Origin: an uncultured bacterium
GTDB taxonomy: Bacteria > Patescibacteriota > Gracilibacteria > Absconditabacterales > Absconditicoccaceae
Reading direction: 5' to 3'
DNA: 37,199 nucleotides
Assembly (NCBI GenBank): GCA_937862565.1
Contig: CALMFT010000023.1
Location: forward strand, 1 to 37,199
Shown here one piece after another: positions 8,040 to 18,649 of the stretch. A program made the translations under genes and the position numbers. Position 1 is the stretch's first letter; the number at the start of each line of letters is the position of its first letter. Below the pieces are notes generated by a model. It saw nothing but the letters and a program-made list of their open reading frames with translations, was not told where the DNA came from and made no database searches.

Positions 8040-11000
8040 ATGGCTAATGTATTTGATATCTCGGAAAATATTAATGCTTCTGAGGAACTTGGTATTGACA
8101 AGGACAAGGCTTTAAAATCTGTAGAGCTTGAGCAAAAGACAGGATCCGACAGAGAAGACATCCATGCTAACTTTGATGATACTTTTAAGTTTGACGCTTT
8201 TAAAACCGAAGTTCGAGCTACACCATTATTAGCCGAGTACAGTAAGCGATCACCAATCAATGCTGCAATTATTAAACAAGACGTACCTGCGTGGAGCGAA
8301 GTAGAGCGACTTGGTAACAAGTTTAAGTACCAAGTTCCAAAGACCTTTGCTAGTCAGAATAAAGCTTACAGCGTGTTTGATTTAATGAACTATGACAATG
8401 GAGTACTAAGCTTTTCAACGATCGATAATGACGCTGATAGAGCTGAAACATTGAGAAAAAAAGACGAGTACGATGCAAAGCTTAAAGAATATTCTAAGTA
8501 CGATCGAAACGTAAACGATGATGAAGATAGCTTTGGATATAGAGCTGGTCCTGAAGTGTTGGGTATCGCTGCTCAAATGATTCAAGCACCAGTGTTAGAA
8601 CCTGCAGCAACGGCTGTAGGAGCTACTGTCGGTGGAGTGATTGGAAGTACAGTACCTGTAGTCGGAACTGCAGCAGGAGCATTCACAGGAGCTGTACAAG
8701 CGTCATCTGCATTATCTAACTTTAAAGTAACTGCAGGCAATTTATACGACGAAGCGTATCTGAGCCAACCTGAAGATGTTAAGTCTAAGATCAATCAACG
8801 AGACGCTTATGCGATATCAATGATTGCAGGTATGGTCAGTGGTGGTATCGAGTTTTTACCAGCAGGTAAATTATTTCAAAAAGCTTTTAAGGGTATCAAT
8901 CTTACTAAAGTTGCATGGGCTGAAGTTATCAAAGACGGTGCAGCATCAAACACTGGTAAGGCGTTACTGTACGCTTGGAAAGAATTTAAAGAACAAGGTC
9001 TACCAGAATACTTCCAAAACATTACCGAAGCGACAGCTAAGGTAGCAATCGATCCGAATAAAGATTTAACATTGGGTGAACTTGGTCGAATGTTAGTAGC
9101 ACCTGAGAATGTAGAAGCTGCAGCACTTGGTACTTTAGCAGGTCCGTCAATTCAAGGAGCTTCTACAGTAGCCAAGACTTCAATCGGTGCATTATATCAA
9201 GGGTATCAGAACTCACCTATATTAAATAACGAGCGTGGATCCATTGGGGATAAACCATCAGACGATAAACCAGTTAAACGTGAAATGCGATTCATTCTCA
9301 AACAAGAGATTGAACAAGATAAAGCTCAAGTCAAAGCTAAGTCCGATAACCTTAAAACAATTATCGAAGTTAAAAAGAACATATCAACTAAAGATCATCC
9401 TGTCGCTGCAGAGATACAAGACGATCTTCTACCAGATGAAACTAACTATATTCTTAAAAACGAATTAGCAAAGTTGTCTTTAAATAATAAAACATTTAAA
9501 GCTGCATTCGAGCGTATCACTAACCAAAAGATCTCAGACGATAAAGAGACATACACTGTAACAGATCGTCAACTTGTAGACTTGGTTCAATACAATCAAG
9601 AGATTTTAAATAACTTTAGAATTAAACCTGAAGGTAACACTCAATCAAACTACGACGATTTCGTTGGTAAAGTTGAGGAGAATAAGACCAAGGTATCAAG
9701 CGTATTGGACAAGTTAAACACACCAGAGTTAACACCTGAAGAACGTGCATCGATCACAACAGACATTACTAACACGTTAGAGGGTACGACCGAAGGTGTA
9801 TTCGATCCTGAATCTAGAAACCAACAACCTATATTCTCACCTGAGATTGCACAGTCATTGCCTGAGACAGAAGTCGCTCAGATTGAAACGGATATCAGAG
9901 AAGCTAGAGCAGACGTAGCAAAGATACGAGTTGAACAACGTCAAAAGCAAGTCGATCAAATTGTATCGTTGGACTATCACGTTGGTATGGACGAGCGTGT
10001 TCAGCAAATCGAAGAAACATTGGATGCTGACAAAAATGGTCAACTTAATTTAGAGAAAACATTTAATGGAACCAATGCTCTAGAACCAGATGTGATTAAC
10101 GCTTTACGCTTTATCACACCTGACTCATCTAAAAAATCTAGAGACTTATTGGTTGATGATATTAAATCTAAACATCAAGAACAAGGTTACTCGGCTATAG
10201 CGATCGATCCGACTACGCTTCCGAAGAACATGAGAGGCTTACTAAATCCAAAAGCAAATACTAAAGTCAAGATGAGACTCAGAGATAAGAAAGTATTTGT
10301 TAAGGGTGGTATAAGTTTTGACGATTCGATCAGGGTTGCCAAGGCTTTAGGATTTAAAGATCAATATGAGATGATCGAGAAGTTAACAACTGCACCATCT
10401 AGAGATGAGTTGTTTAACGAGAGAAAAGAACAAGCTTCTATAGAACAGTTTAAAGAATCACTGAATGACTTTGGTGCTGATAAAAATGATTTCTTGGATG
10501 CTTTCTCAAAGACTGCAATGATTCATCTAAGAGAGATCTACACTGTCATGAGAGAGAAGACAGGTACAGCTCGTCAGATGATTAAACGTCTCGGTCGTAT
10601 TCAAACGATCGACTCGATGAAGTCCAAGTCAAAACAACTTGTTAGAAAGTTAAAAGTCAGAGAATTAAATCCTGCAATCTATAGACGTAACCAAATCAAC
10701 TTCATGCGAAACGCAGCAGACGCATTAGTTAAAGGTGACTTCTTATCTTTCTTTTCTAATAAGGAGAAGCAAGCTCTTAACACTTTACTTGAAGCAGATG
10801 TGTACAGAGCAGTATCTGTTTTAAACGGTAAGTATTCAAAGCTTGCGAAGTTATTTAGAAAAGATACTCAGAAGATTTTAGCACAAGCTGGTCAGGAATA
10901 CGTGGACCTTTTTGATGCTTTAAGAAACGCTGTTGAGTTCAATCCAAAAAAGAACGCATCAATTCAAGATAACTTAAAGTTATTAGAACCTTTAATCCAA

Positions 11001-14000
11001 TCAGGTTATGCAATACCTGAAGCTATTTTTAAGATGAGTGATGCCAAGGTTCACGTTAGAGATTTGACGTATGACCAAACTGTTGCGCTGATTGATACGA
11101 TGACCAATGTTGTCGCTGCTGCAAAAGACGCTAAGAGTTTAAAATTAAAGAATGAGACATTGGATCTGTTGGATGTTGAGACATTGATTGAGGAAGACCT
11201 TGGTCAACGTGCTGACAGAAATGAGCAGCATTACACTGACTTATTACTCGAAGATAATACAAGTAAAGGTTTTCTTAAACAGAAGTACGATAAAGCCGTA
11301 AACCTAATCGGTGGATTTGTTCACAACATTACTAACTTTAATAATGCTATGAACTCTTTGACGTTAGGAAAAGAAGGTACGATTTATCACGATATATTCA
11401 TCGATCCTTTATCTGAGAACTCTGCTACTAAAATGTCAGACATAAATACTTGGTATGATTATCTTGGAATAATGAGTAAAGCTTTAGGTAAAGATTATAA
11501 AGTCTATTCAAGTCAGAAGATTACAGTACCTGAACTTGCTACTGCTAAGTTCAAAGACAATGTAATTACCAAGGGTCACTTGATTGGAATGATGGGACAG
11601 ATCGGTAATCCGAACGGTGTCAACGTACTTGAAAAAGATTTAGGACTTCCGTTAGCTGACATCATGGATATCATTGAGAAGTACACAACTCCCGAAGATG
11701 CTCGGATCGTACAGAGTATTCACAATTACTTTGATAAAGTCCATTGGCCTAAAGCTTTGGAAAGATACAAACAACTTGGAATGGCTCCACCTGAGAAAGT
11801 GATAGCTTCACCTTATAAGATTCACGGTATCGATATGAAGGGTGGATACTATCCTATCAATCGTGTTCAATCCAAAGTTGAGAAACTTAGATATCAAGCT
11901 TCTGATTGGGTTGATATTATTAAAGGTGACAACATCTTAGATAGACTTTACACGTCGGTATTAAACACCTTTGACGGTAGTGACATTGAGCGTGTTAAAA
12001 ACGCTGAAGGTCGCTTAGACTATTCTTTCCAAGGATTAGATTCATCTGTTAAAGAAATGATACACAACAATGCTTACGCTAAGACTATGCGTGATATTGG
12101 TAAAGTATTATCGAATAAAAACAATCAAAGAAATATTATTAACATTTTAGGTATTCAACGATTCACTGAGATGCTTGGTCATTTAGAGACTTTAGCAAAT
12201 GAGAAGTACGAAGATGTTTCAGAGACTGAGAGAAACATAAACTCTTTTACAAACGGTATTACTAGAGCGATGTACGTTAACGTCCTTGGATCCGTTTACT
12301 TGGTTAGACCGATGACTGCTGTTAAGCAGTTGTTCTCAGCAGTACCAATGCTTGCACAGTTAACTACTAAGAGTGGAGACTTTGCAAAGTCGTTCTCATA
12401 TTTATGGGCTGCTACAGCAGACAGAACTCTTGTTGGACAAAGAGAAAAGTTTAAAGTGATTCAGCACATTGCTGATAAGAGTCCTCAAATGAGAGCCATG
12501 TTGAATCATATTAAGGATACTTACGGTTCTTCGACATTGGACTTTGTAGGATTAGAAGACAGATTCAAGTTCGATATTGACCAAAGTAGAATATCAAAAG
12601 ATGTAGACCGACTTAGAAACTTATCGTTAGCTTATCTAAACTACATTCAGATTGATATCAATATGAGAATGTATGTAGCAAGCTATCGTATGGCTATCGA
12701 AGGTAACATCAATGGTATTACTAAAGGTGATATGCAAGCTGCTGAAGACTTTGCAGGATCACTGGTTGAGAAGTCGTTATCAAATTCTAATCCGTTATTA
12801 AAGAGTGAGTTTCAAAAAACAAATCCGAATTGGATGTTCGCAGGAAGTCAGGCATTGATTTCTTACCAAGCTGTTTACTCTGCAATAGATATCGCTAATC
12901 GTGAAGGTAAGATAAAACCAAGTGAGAAGTGGTTGGCATACTCTAAGGCTGCGATGTTGACAGCACTTTACGGATCGTCGTTTGCTATGTTGACTACAGC
13001 ATTAAAAGAAATAACTAACAGTTTTGGTAGTGAAGAAGAAAAGAAAAAAGAAACTGGCTTATTTGAATACTTGTACGATTTGATTTTCGGATCATTGGAT
13101 CAAGTACCAGTTGTCAGTGATTTAAAATACCAATTCGATGAGATTGTTATCGGTGACAGAGATCCGAGAACATTTATGATCGGTACACCAGTTACTAGAA
13201 TGTTTATTGACCTTGGTAAAATGTTTATGGCTGCACTTGATGAAGACAAGAAGTTCAGTAGAAGCGACTATAAACAAGCTTTCAATGTAACTAGACAATG
13301 GTCTGGTATCCCACGAGAGGGAACTAGCTTTTTATTCGATATCTTTGCACCATCAACTAAGCCTCAAATTATTAATGAGGGTGCAAGTAATGATACAGGT
13401 ATTAACATCATGACTCCATACGATGCTATGCAAAGTAATCAAGAAGGTGAAGAAACACCTAAACAGGAGAAGTCTTCAATTCTAAAAGAGATCAACGATA
13501 AGATGAAGTCGATTGTTAAATTTGGTGACGATGACATGAGAAAAGAAATGTCATTACTTATCAGAAATTCAATAGTCAGAGATATTACAAACCCTGAAGG
13601 TAATGAGATTGTTTCTGAGTTTAAAGGTAAGAGAGTAACAATAACTTTAAGCGATAAAGAACATGACGAAACCATGTTAATGATTGATGCCATATCTCGA
13701 TATGAGACGCTCAATCATACAATGTTAGAAAATCCAGGTAGTTCGGCTAGAGGTTACTTACAGTTTGTTCAAAAGACTTGGAAGGGTACAGACAAAGACG
13801 GTAATGATGTTGGAGTAGTTAATAAATATCCTGAGCTTAACCTACCTGATAAGGTCGAGGATTCTACAAAGCATGACCAATATGCAGCAATGTGGAAAAT
13901 AACAGGGGAACATTTTTTAACCTTAAAAGAACTTGGATTACCAAGAAGTGTTGAGAATTTGTATTTACTGCACCTTCTCGGTCGAGGAACATTTAAGACT

Positions 14001-14210
14001 CTCAGCAATTTGGACGAATCTACGGATATAAAAGCTGAAGGATACCGTCAAATATTCTCGGTTGATGGGAACCCTAAAGTATATGGTAGGTCCAAGTCAT
14101 TAACGGTTAAAGATTTAAAGACTAGATTGAGAGGACAGTTAATGACCAATATTGACCAAGCAGTTGAGTACGCTAGTGAGAATGAATATTTGACATACAA
14201 CGAACCTTAA
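8040..14210 (+). CDS. Giant internal virion protein with C-terminal lytic transglycosylase-like domain (gp16-like)
   Basis: 2056 residues from the ATG at 8040, chosen over an in-frame GTG at 8034 because AAGGGTG lies just before it. Residues about 170-230 hold a Gly/Ala-rich membrane-active stretch (AVGATVGGVIGSTVPVVG). The middle is helical and charged. Near residue 1887 comes SRYETLNHTM, then NPGSSARGYLQF and TW, which matches the E...NP-x-S-A-x-G-x-x-Q-F...TW signature of lysozyme-fold transglycosylases, with Glu as the probable catalytic residue. T7 gp16 (1318 residues) is the family reference but carries its transglycosylase at the N-terminus. The protein probably enters the cell first, cuts peptidoglycan locally and forms the inner part of the DNA channel. 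Confidence 0.8.
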   Translation: MANVFDISENINASEELGIDKDKALKSVELEQKTGSDREDIHANFDDTFKFDAFKTEVRATPLLAEYSKRSPINAAIIKQDVPAWSEVERLGNKFKYQVPKTFASQNKAYSVFDLMNYDNGVLSFSTIDNDADRAETLRKKDEYDAKLKEYSKYDRNVNDDEDSFGYRAGPEVLGIAAQMIQAPVLEPAATAVGATVGGVIGSTVPVVGTAAGAFTGAVQASSALSNFKVTAGNLYDEAYLSQPEDVKSKINQRDAYAISMIAGMVSGGIEFLPAGKLFQKAFKGINLTKVAWAEVIKDGAASNTGKALLYAWKEFKEQGLPEYFQNITEATAKVAIDPNKDLTLGELGRMLVAPENVEAAALGTLAGPSIQGASTVAKTSIGALYQGYQNSPILNNERGSIGDKPSDDKPVKREMRFILKQEIEQDKAQVKAKSDNLKTIIEVKKNISTKDHPVAAEIQDDLLPDETNYILKNELAKLSLNNKTFKAAFERITNQKISDDKETYTVTDRQLVDLVQYNQEILNNFRIKPEGNTQSNYDDFVGKVEENKTKVSSVLDKLNTPELTPEERASITTDITNTLEGTTEGVFDPESRNQQPIFSPEIAQSLPETEVAQIETDIREARADVAKIRVEQRQKQVDQIVSLDYHVGMDERVQQIEETLDADKNGQLNLEKTFNGTNALEPDVINALRFITPDSSKKSRDLLVDDIKSKHQEQGYSAIAIDPTTLPKNMRGLLNPKANTKVKMRLRDKKVFVKGGISFDDSIRVAKALGFKDQYEMIEKLTTAPSRDELFNERKEQASIEQFKESLNDFGADKNDFLDAFSKTAMIHLREIYTVMREKTGTARQMIKRLGRIQTIDSMKSKSKQLVRKLKVRELNPAIYRRNQINFMRNAADALVKGDFLSFFSNKEKQALNTLLEADVYRAVSVLNGKYSKLAKLFRKDTQKILAQAGQEYVDLFDALRNAVEFNPKKNASIQDNLKLLEPLIQSGYAIPEAIFKMSDAKVHVRDLTYDQTVALIDTMTNVVAAAKDAKSLKLKNETLDLLDVETLIEEDLGQRADRNEQHYTDLLLEDNTSKGFLKQKYDKAVNLIGGFVHNITNFNNAMNSLTLGKEGTIYHDIFIDPLSENSATKMSDINTWYDYLGIMSKALGKDYKVYSSQKITVPELATAKFKDNVITKGHLIGMMGQIGNPNGVNVLEKDLGLPLADIMDIIEKYTTPEDARIVQSIHNYFDKVHWPKALERYKQLGMAPPEKVIASPYKIHGIDMKGGYYPINRVQSKVEKLRYQASDWVDIIKGDNILDRLYTSVLNTFDGSDIERVKNAEGRLDYSFQGLDSSVKEMIHNNAYAKTMRDIGKVLSNKNNQRNIINILGIQRFTEMLGHLETLANEKYEDVSETERNINSFTNGITRAMYVNVLGSVYLVRPMTAVKQLFSAVPMLAQLTTKSGDFAKSFSYLWAATADRTLVGQREKFKVIQHIADKSPQMRAMLNHIKDTYGSSTLDFVGLEDRFKFDIDQSRISKDVDRLRNLSLAYLNYIQIDINMRMYVASYRMAIEGNINGITKGDMQAAEDFAGSLVEKSLSNSNPLLKSEFQKTNPNWMFAGSQALISYQAVYSAIDIANREGKIKPSEKWLAYSKAAMLTALYGSSFAMLTTALKEITNSFGSEEEKKKETGLFEYLYDLIFGSLDQVPVVSDLKYQFDEIVIGDRDPRTFMIGTPVTRMFIDLGKMFMAALDEDKKFSRSDYKQAFNVTRQWSGIPREGTSFLFDIFAPSTKPQIINEGASNDTGINIMTPYDAMQSNQEGEETPKQEKSSILKEINDKMKSIVKFGDDDMRKEMSLLIRNSIVRDITNPEGNEIVSEFKGKRVTITLSDKEHDETMLMIDAISRYETLNHTMLENPGSSARGYLQFVQKTWKGTDKDGNDVGVVNKYPELNLPDKVEDSTKHDQYAAMWKITGEHFLTLKELGLPRSVENLYLLHLLGRGTFKTLSNLDESTDIKAEGYRQIFSVDGNPKVYGRSKSLTVKDLKTRLRGQLMTNIDQAVEYASENEYLTYNEP

Positions 14211-14225
14211 AGATAGGATTTTTAT

Positions 14226-15545
14226 ATGATTACAAGCTATCAACCAGTATCAACCTACCTTGGCAATAATACAACTGCGACTTACACGTTCGACTTTAAG
14301 ATCAAAGCTTCAAGTCAAGTTTACATTATGGTATTCAACACACTGGACGATAGTCTAGTTTTTGCTGAGTACGGTAATGTTGGAACGAACGTATCGAATG
14401 TGATTTATGATCCAGTTAAAGGTGGTGGTTCAATCGTACTACCTGCTAACCTTGCAGCAGATCGTAAACTTATTATAAAGCTTGCGACGGATGTACCGAC
14501 TCAAGACTTTAAGTTCCGTGAACAATCTGATTTTAATTTAAGACAGTTTGAAAACTCACTAGACTTCTTGATGAGTCATATCCAAAGACTGTATGAGAAG
14601 ATATCTCGTACAATGCGCTTTGATGATAAAGTGTCTTACAACTCTGCAATTAATACAGAGGTTACGACGTTACCAGTTCCCAAGGGTGTAATGATCTTTG
14701 ATGCTTTGGGTGAGACAGTAAGCATCCAAGACTTTGACTCCTTGGTTGGAGCATCGGGTGCAGGGCTTCCTGCAGGTGCAACCACTGGTGATTTCATCGA
14801 GCAGGGTGTAGCAGTTCCTGAATGGAAAAGTGCTACCTATAGCGGTATATCTCGCTTTGGTGCATGGAGTTCCGCAGGGTTAAAAGACACCATAGATAAA
14901 ATTATTGCTATCACGTACACTCCTCCTACAATCAGTTTAAGTGGGTCATCAAACGTACTTCGAGAGAAGGGAGCAACTGTTGCTGGATGCACACTCAGTG
15001 CGGCTATCGTTAAAAAATCTGATCCGATTGCAACTGTAAGATTCTATCAAGGGGTAACACTTCTTGATACTCAGGTTGCAGGTGGTGCTATTCCTACAGG
15101 TGGAACAAGTACGTATGCGTACGCGCCATCATTTTCTGATAACATTTCTTTCTCTGCTCAAGTAGATGATAACGGAGCAACTGGTGGACCAACGACGGTA
15201 TCATCAAGTACGACTTACTCGTTCGTATATCCGTATTACTACGGAGCTGGTGCTGCGGGCCTAGGAGCTGCTGTGGCAGGTCTTACAAAAGACATTGCAA
15301 ACAACACGAATAATTATTCAAAAACTTTAGTATCAGCAGGAAGTCAGAAGTTATACGTGGCGTACCCTGCAAGTTACGGAGCTTTAACAAGTATTCTTGA
15401 TGCGAATTTATTTGAAGTTATCTCTACGTTCACGGCCACTACGACCAACATTACAGGTCTGGATGGTAACCCTGTATCGTATAGAATTTATGAGTCTAAC
15501 AATTTAGTTATCGCTGGATCATTTGCATTCCAGTTTAAAAAGTAG
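14226..15545 (+). CDS. Tail fibre protein with T7 gp17-type N-terminal domain
   Basis: 439 residues. Residues 1-130 are the T7 tail-fibre attachment domain: SYQPVSTYLGNNTTATYTFDF, then KFREQSDFNLRQFENSLDFL and a coiled coil to MRFDDK. Residues 130-235 are a linker. Residues 240-335 are Ig-like beta (SLSGSSNVLREKGATV onward). Residues 335-439 resemble a common fibre C-terminal domain (YYYGAGAAGLG, KLYVAYPASYG, then SNNLVIAGSFAFQF). The first domain fixes the fibre to the tail; the last probably trimerises or binds the receptor. AGGA precedes the ATG. It is the first of several adhesion genes in a row, so the fibre itself may act as a branching base. Confidence 0.85.
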   Translation: MITSYQPVSTYLGNNTTATYTFDFKIKASSQVYIMVFNTLDDSLVFAEYGNVGTNVSNVIYDPVKGGGSIVLPANLAADRKLIIKLATDVPTQDFKFREQSDFNLRQFENSLDFLMSHIQRLYEKISRTMRFDDKVSYNSAINTEVTTLPVPKGVMIFDALGETVSIQDFDSLVGASGAGLPAGATTGDFIEQGVAVPEWKSATYSGISRFGAWSSAGLKDTIDKIIAITYTPPTISLSGSSNVLREKGATVAGCTLSAAIVKKSDPIATVRFYQGVTLLDTQVAGGAIPTGGTSTYAYAPSFSDNISFSAQVDDNGATGGPTTVSSSTTYSFVYPYYYGAGAAGLGAAVAGLTKDIANNTNNYSKTLVSAGSQKLYVAYPASYGALTSILDANLFEVISTFTATTTNITGLDGNPVSYRIYESNNLVIAGSFAFQFKK

Positions 15546-15552
15546 GTAGCGT

Positions 15553-16506
15553 ATGGGTATTCCTTTAGGTGGTGGTAACTTTACAAGAGGTGCAGCGATA
15601 CCGCTAGATGATTCATTTGTTGCAGCAGATATTACAGCTCGTGATGCGATCAACGCAGGGATCAGATACGAAGGTATGTTGGTTTACGTTGTAGCAGATG
15701 GAGCCATGTACCAATTACAAGGTGGTATTACCAATGGAGATTGGGCTGCTGCTGGTGGCGGAGGTGGTGGTAGTGTTCCTGTTGTAGATTTAGCTACAGG
15801 TGACGGAGTACTTACAGCTTTTACTTTAAGTCAAGACCCAGGTACAGAAGAGAACGTAGCCGTATACTTAGATGGTGTACGCCAAAGTACTGCTGAGTAC
15901 TCTATTGTAACAACAACTTTAACATTCTCTGTAGCACCGTACAATGGGGCAACTTTAATGTTCGTAACTGGTGGTGTTACTGTAGTAAATGTTCCGGCTA
16001 ACGGAAGTGTTACGACAGCGAAGATAGCTACCAATGCAGTTACTTATGCTAAGTTAGCAGCTCGCTCTGGGTTTAACAATCCCGCTGGCATTGGTGAGAT
16101 AGCTATGTCGGCAAGCTCTGGTAGTTTCTTTTATCAGAATACTACTGAAGCTGACGTAACAAATTTATCAGTCACACTGACTACTAAGGGTGGACCTGTT
16201 GAATTAATGTTGATGGATGATGGAAGTCTTTCAAATGCATCTATTACTATAACCTGTAGTGCCGCTGGTTTTCCTAATGGCTGGGTAAATTTCTACCGTG
16301 ATACTACACAACTGACGCATAGTCAGATTGGTGACACAGTGGCAGGTACTTACCCAACACAAACTAAATATCCAACTTCAAGCTTCAAATACATTGATGC
16401 ACCAGCAGCCGGAACATATACTTATAAAGTTACAACATTCACTGGAAGTACTGGGACTACAGGTATTGCGTTTTCAAGATGTAAATTAATTGCTAGAGAA
16501 CTTTAA
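15553..16506 (+). CDS. Tail fibre or receptor-binding protein
   Basis: 317 residues. An N-terminal domain (PLDDSFVAADITARDAI, then YEGMLVYVVADGAMYQLQGG) resembles fibre adaptor domains seen in many phages. A poly-Gly hinge follows near residue 74, then a beta module with YLDGVRQSTAEYSIV that recurs in phage fibres, then the trimer linker NGSVTTAKIATNAVTYAKLA near residue 150. The C-terminal 130 residues are beta-rich and could be the receptor-binding head. It starts 8 bases after the tail fibre gene. No enzymatic depolymerase motif was seen. Confidence 0.7.
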   Translation: MGIPLGGGNFTRGAAIPLDDSFVAADITARDAINAGIRYEGMLVYVVADGAMYQLQGGITNGDWAAAGGGGGGSVPVVDLATGDGVLTAFTLSQDPGTEENVAVYLDGVRQSTAEYSIVTTTLTFSVAPYNGATLMFVTGGVTVVNVPANGSVTTAKIATNAVTYAKLAARSGFNNPAGIGEIAMSASSGSFFYQNTTEADVTNLSVTLTTKGGPVELMLMDDGSLSNASITITCSAAGFPNGWVNFYRDTTQLTHSQIGDTVAGTYPTQTKYPTSSFKYIDAPAAGTYTYKVTTFTGSTGTTGIAFSRCKLIAREL

Positions 16507-16515
16507 GGAGAAATT

Positions 16516-18648
16516 ATGAAACAGTATTTAAATTTTATAGTAAGTTTATTTTTAACAGTCACATCGTGCCAACCAGCGTTTACACAAACCAAGGTTGATG
16601 GGTCACTTTTAAAAGGTGATGTCATTGGTGGTACAGCAGCAAACAATCGTCGGATAGTTGTACCAAAAGATACCAAGGTAAATCTCGATGCGAAGACACG
16701 ACTTGAAGCTAACTTGGTTTATGGGACCGATACCAAAAAAGCGTACATAGATAACGGAACATCCCTTGTTGCTGTTGGTAGTGGAAGTGGTGGTGCAGTA
16801 AATTTAATTACGGATGGTGACGCTGAGAACGCAATCAGTTCAATCTTTGTACCCTATGATGATGGAGGAGTAGCCTTTCCTATAGATGGTACAGGTGGAT
16901 CTCCTACAGTAACAACATCAATTACTTCAACAAATCCTCTGACTGGTGCTAAATCATATCTACTAACAAAGCCCGCATCAGTAGTTCAAGGTCAAGGTTG
17001 GTCAATACCATTTACGGTTGACCCAAGTTATCGAGCTAAAGTTTTAAAGATCAGTGTTGATTACATTGTAAACTCAGGAACTTTTACTGCAGGTTCATCT
17101 ACTGTCTACTCAGATATCATCTGGTACGTTTATGATGTTACGAACAGCACACTAATTGAGCCATCTTCGACTAAGATGTTGTCTAATTCATCAACATTAT
17201 CTGACAAGTTTGAAGCCACATTTCAGACCTCTGCTACTGGTTCAAGTTATAGACTTATAGCTCACATGGCTACAGGATTTTCAACAGCTTTTGAAATAAA
17301 GATTGATAATGTCACCGTATCACCAAGTGCGTATGTTTACGGAACGCCGATAACAGACATGGCTTCGGTTTCTACTGTAACCTTGTCAAGTGGAACGAAC
17401 GTAAATTTAAGTCAGCACTTTCAAAGACGAGAGGGTGATCATATTCGTCAACGAGGGTATATCACTTGGAACGGCGCTGGAGCTGGCGGAACTTTCACCG
17501 TAAGTCTTGGTGGCTACACCATAGACACAAACAAGATAAATTCATCTACACAAAACTCAATTGAAGGATATGCGATGTGGCTTGATAACGGGACTGCAAG
17601 AAAAGCAGTTGGCGTTATGTACTCGACCACAACAGCCATTCAGTTTGAAGACTTAACTTCATCTTCCGGTGTTTTAGCTGGTACTGGATTTGCTTCAGGT
17701 GACGTTTTATCTTACGAAATTGTTGTTCCGGTTGTTGGTCTTAGTAGCTCAGTTCAAATGTCGGATCAAACAGATACAAGGATTGTAGCAGCTAGTTACT
17801 ATGGACATAACTCTACAGCATTTGCAGACAATACTTATACAACAATCCAATTCAACACAAAGCTCGAAGACACACATGCGATGTTTTCAGCAGGTACAAC
17901 TACAATTAAAGTTGCAGGTCTTTATGAAATTAATGCAGCGGCTGCGTTTGTAATTGGTGGATATGGTGCTAATAATATTTTCAATCTTAGAGTTAGGGTA
18001 AACGGTGCTACAGATTATTCATTAGACCGATTGATTTATACAACAAGTGTTCAACCAAATGTAACTAAAGGGTCTATTCGATTACCATTAAAAGCTGGTG
18101 ATACAATTGTAATTCAGGCCATGAAGACCAACTTCGGTGGTAACTCAGGGTTTGATCCAGATTTAACTCAAACAAGATTATCAATTGTAAGAGTTTCTGG
18201 ACCATCTGCGATTGCTGCAAGTGAGAGTATTAATGCAAGATATTCAACAACTTCAACAACTGCAATTACATCTACACCTGCTGCTATTACTTATGGAACG
18301 AAATCTTTTGATAGCCATAATGCTATGTCTGGATCTTCTTATACTGCTCCAATTGGCGGTATATACACAGTTTATGGATCTGCACAATTAGCAAGCGCTT
18401 CATGGTCTACTGGTGTTTTAGGAATGGACCTTTATGTTAACGGAAGTTTTTCAACTACCATTGCATATTTTACTCAAGGAACAGCTTCCGCAGCCTCATC
18501 AACTATGACAGCAATAGGTTCTGCACCTGTAAAATTGCTTGCTGGTGATGTTTTAACATGGAGAGTAAGTCAGACTCAAACCGCATCTATAAATCTTTCT
18601 GGGTCTGCTGATTTTAATTGGATTGGAATTACGAAAGTAGGTAACTAA
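16516..18648 (+). CDS. Exported or lipid-anchored fibre-like protein with two C1q-like domains
   Basis: 710 residues behind a clear AAGGAG site. The first 18 residues form a signal peptide with a lipobox (VTSC, Cys18), which is unexpected for a virion fibre. Residues 25-90 hold KVDGSLLKGDVIGG and a KAYIDNGTSLV segment. Residues about 95-270 form a carbohydrate-binding-like module starting NLITDGDAENAISS. Two tandem C1q/TNF-like jelly-roll domains follow, around residues 425-575 (ending in LSIVRVSG) and 580-710 (ending in DFNWIGITKVG). The lipobox may be fortuitous, or the protein may be displayed on the infected cell. Gene order places it with receptor-binding proteins. C1q-like heads form trimers. 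Confidence 0.65.
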   Translation: MKQYLNFIVSLFLTVTSCQPAFTQTKVDGSLLKGDVIGGTAANNRRIVVPKDTKVNLDAKTRLEANLVYGTDTKKAYIDNGTSLVAVGSGSGGAVNLITDGDAENAISSIFVPYDDGGVAFPIDGTGGSPTVTTSITSTNPLTGAKSYLLTKPASVVQGQGWSIPFTVDPSYRAKVLKISVDYIVNSGTFTAGSSTVYSDIIWYVYDVTNSTLIEPSSTKMLSNSSTLSDKFEATFQTSATGSSYRLIAHMATGFSTAFEIKIDNVTVSPSAYVYGTPITDMASVSTVTLSSGTNVNLSQHFQRREGDHIRQRGYITWNGAGAGGTFTVSLGGYTIDTNKINSSTQNSIEGYAMWLDNGTARKAVGVMYSTTTAIQFEDLTSSSGVLAGTGFASGDVLSYEIVVPVVGLSSSVQMSDQTDTRIVAASYYGHNSTAFADNTYTTIQFNTKLEDTHAMFSAGTTTIKVAGLYEINAAAAFVIGGYGANNIFNLRVRVNGATDYSLDRLIYTTSVQPNVTKGSIRLPLKAGDTIVIQAMKTNFGGNSGFDPDLTQTRLSIVRVSGPSAIAASESINARYSTTSTTAITSTPAAITYGTKSFDSHNAMSGSSYTAPIGGIYTVYGSAQLASASWSTGVLGMDLYVNGSFSTTIAYFTQGTASAASSTMTAIGSAPVKLLAGDVLTWRVSQTQTASINLSGSADFNWIGITKVGN

Positions 18649-18649
18649 T

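Noticed and set aside
13439-14008. Long - strand ORFs opposite the transglycosylase region
   Set aside because: They lie fully inside the giant gene, have no ribosome site and show shadow-type composition (Ser/Leu-rich).
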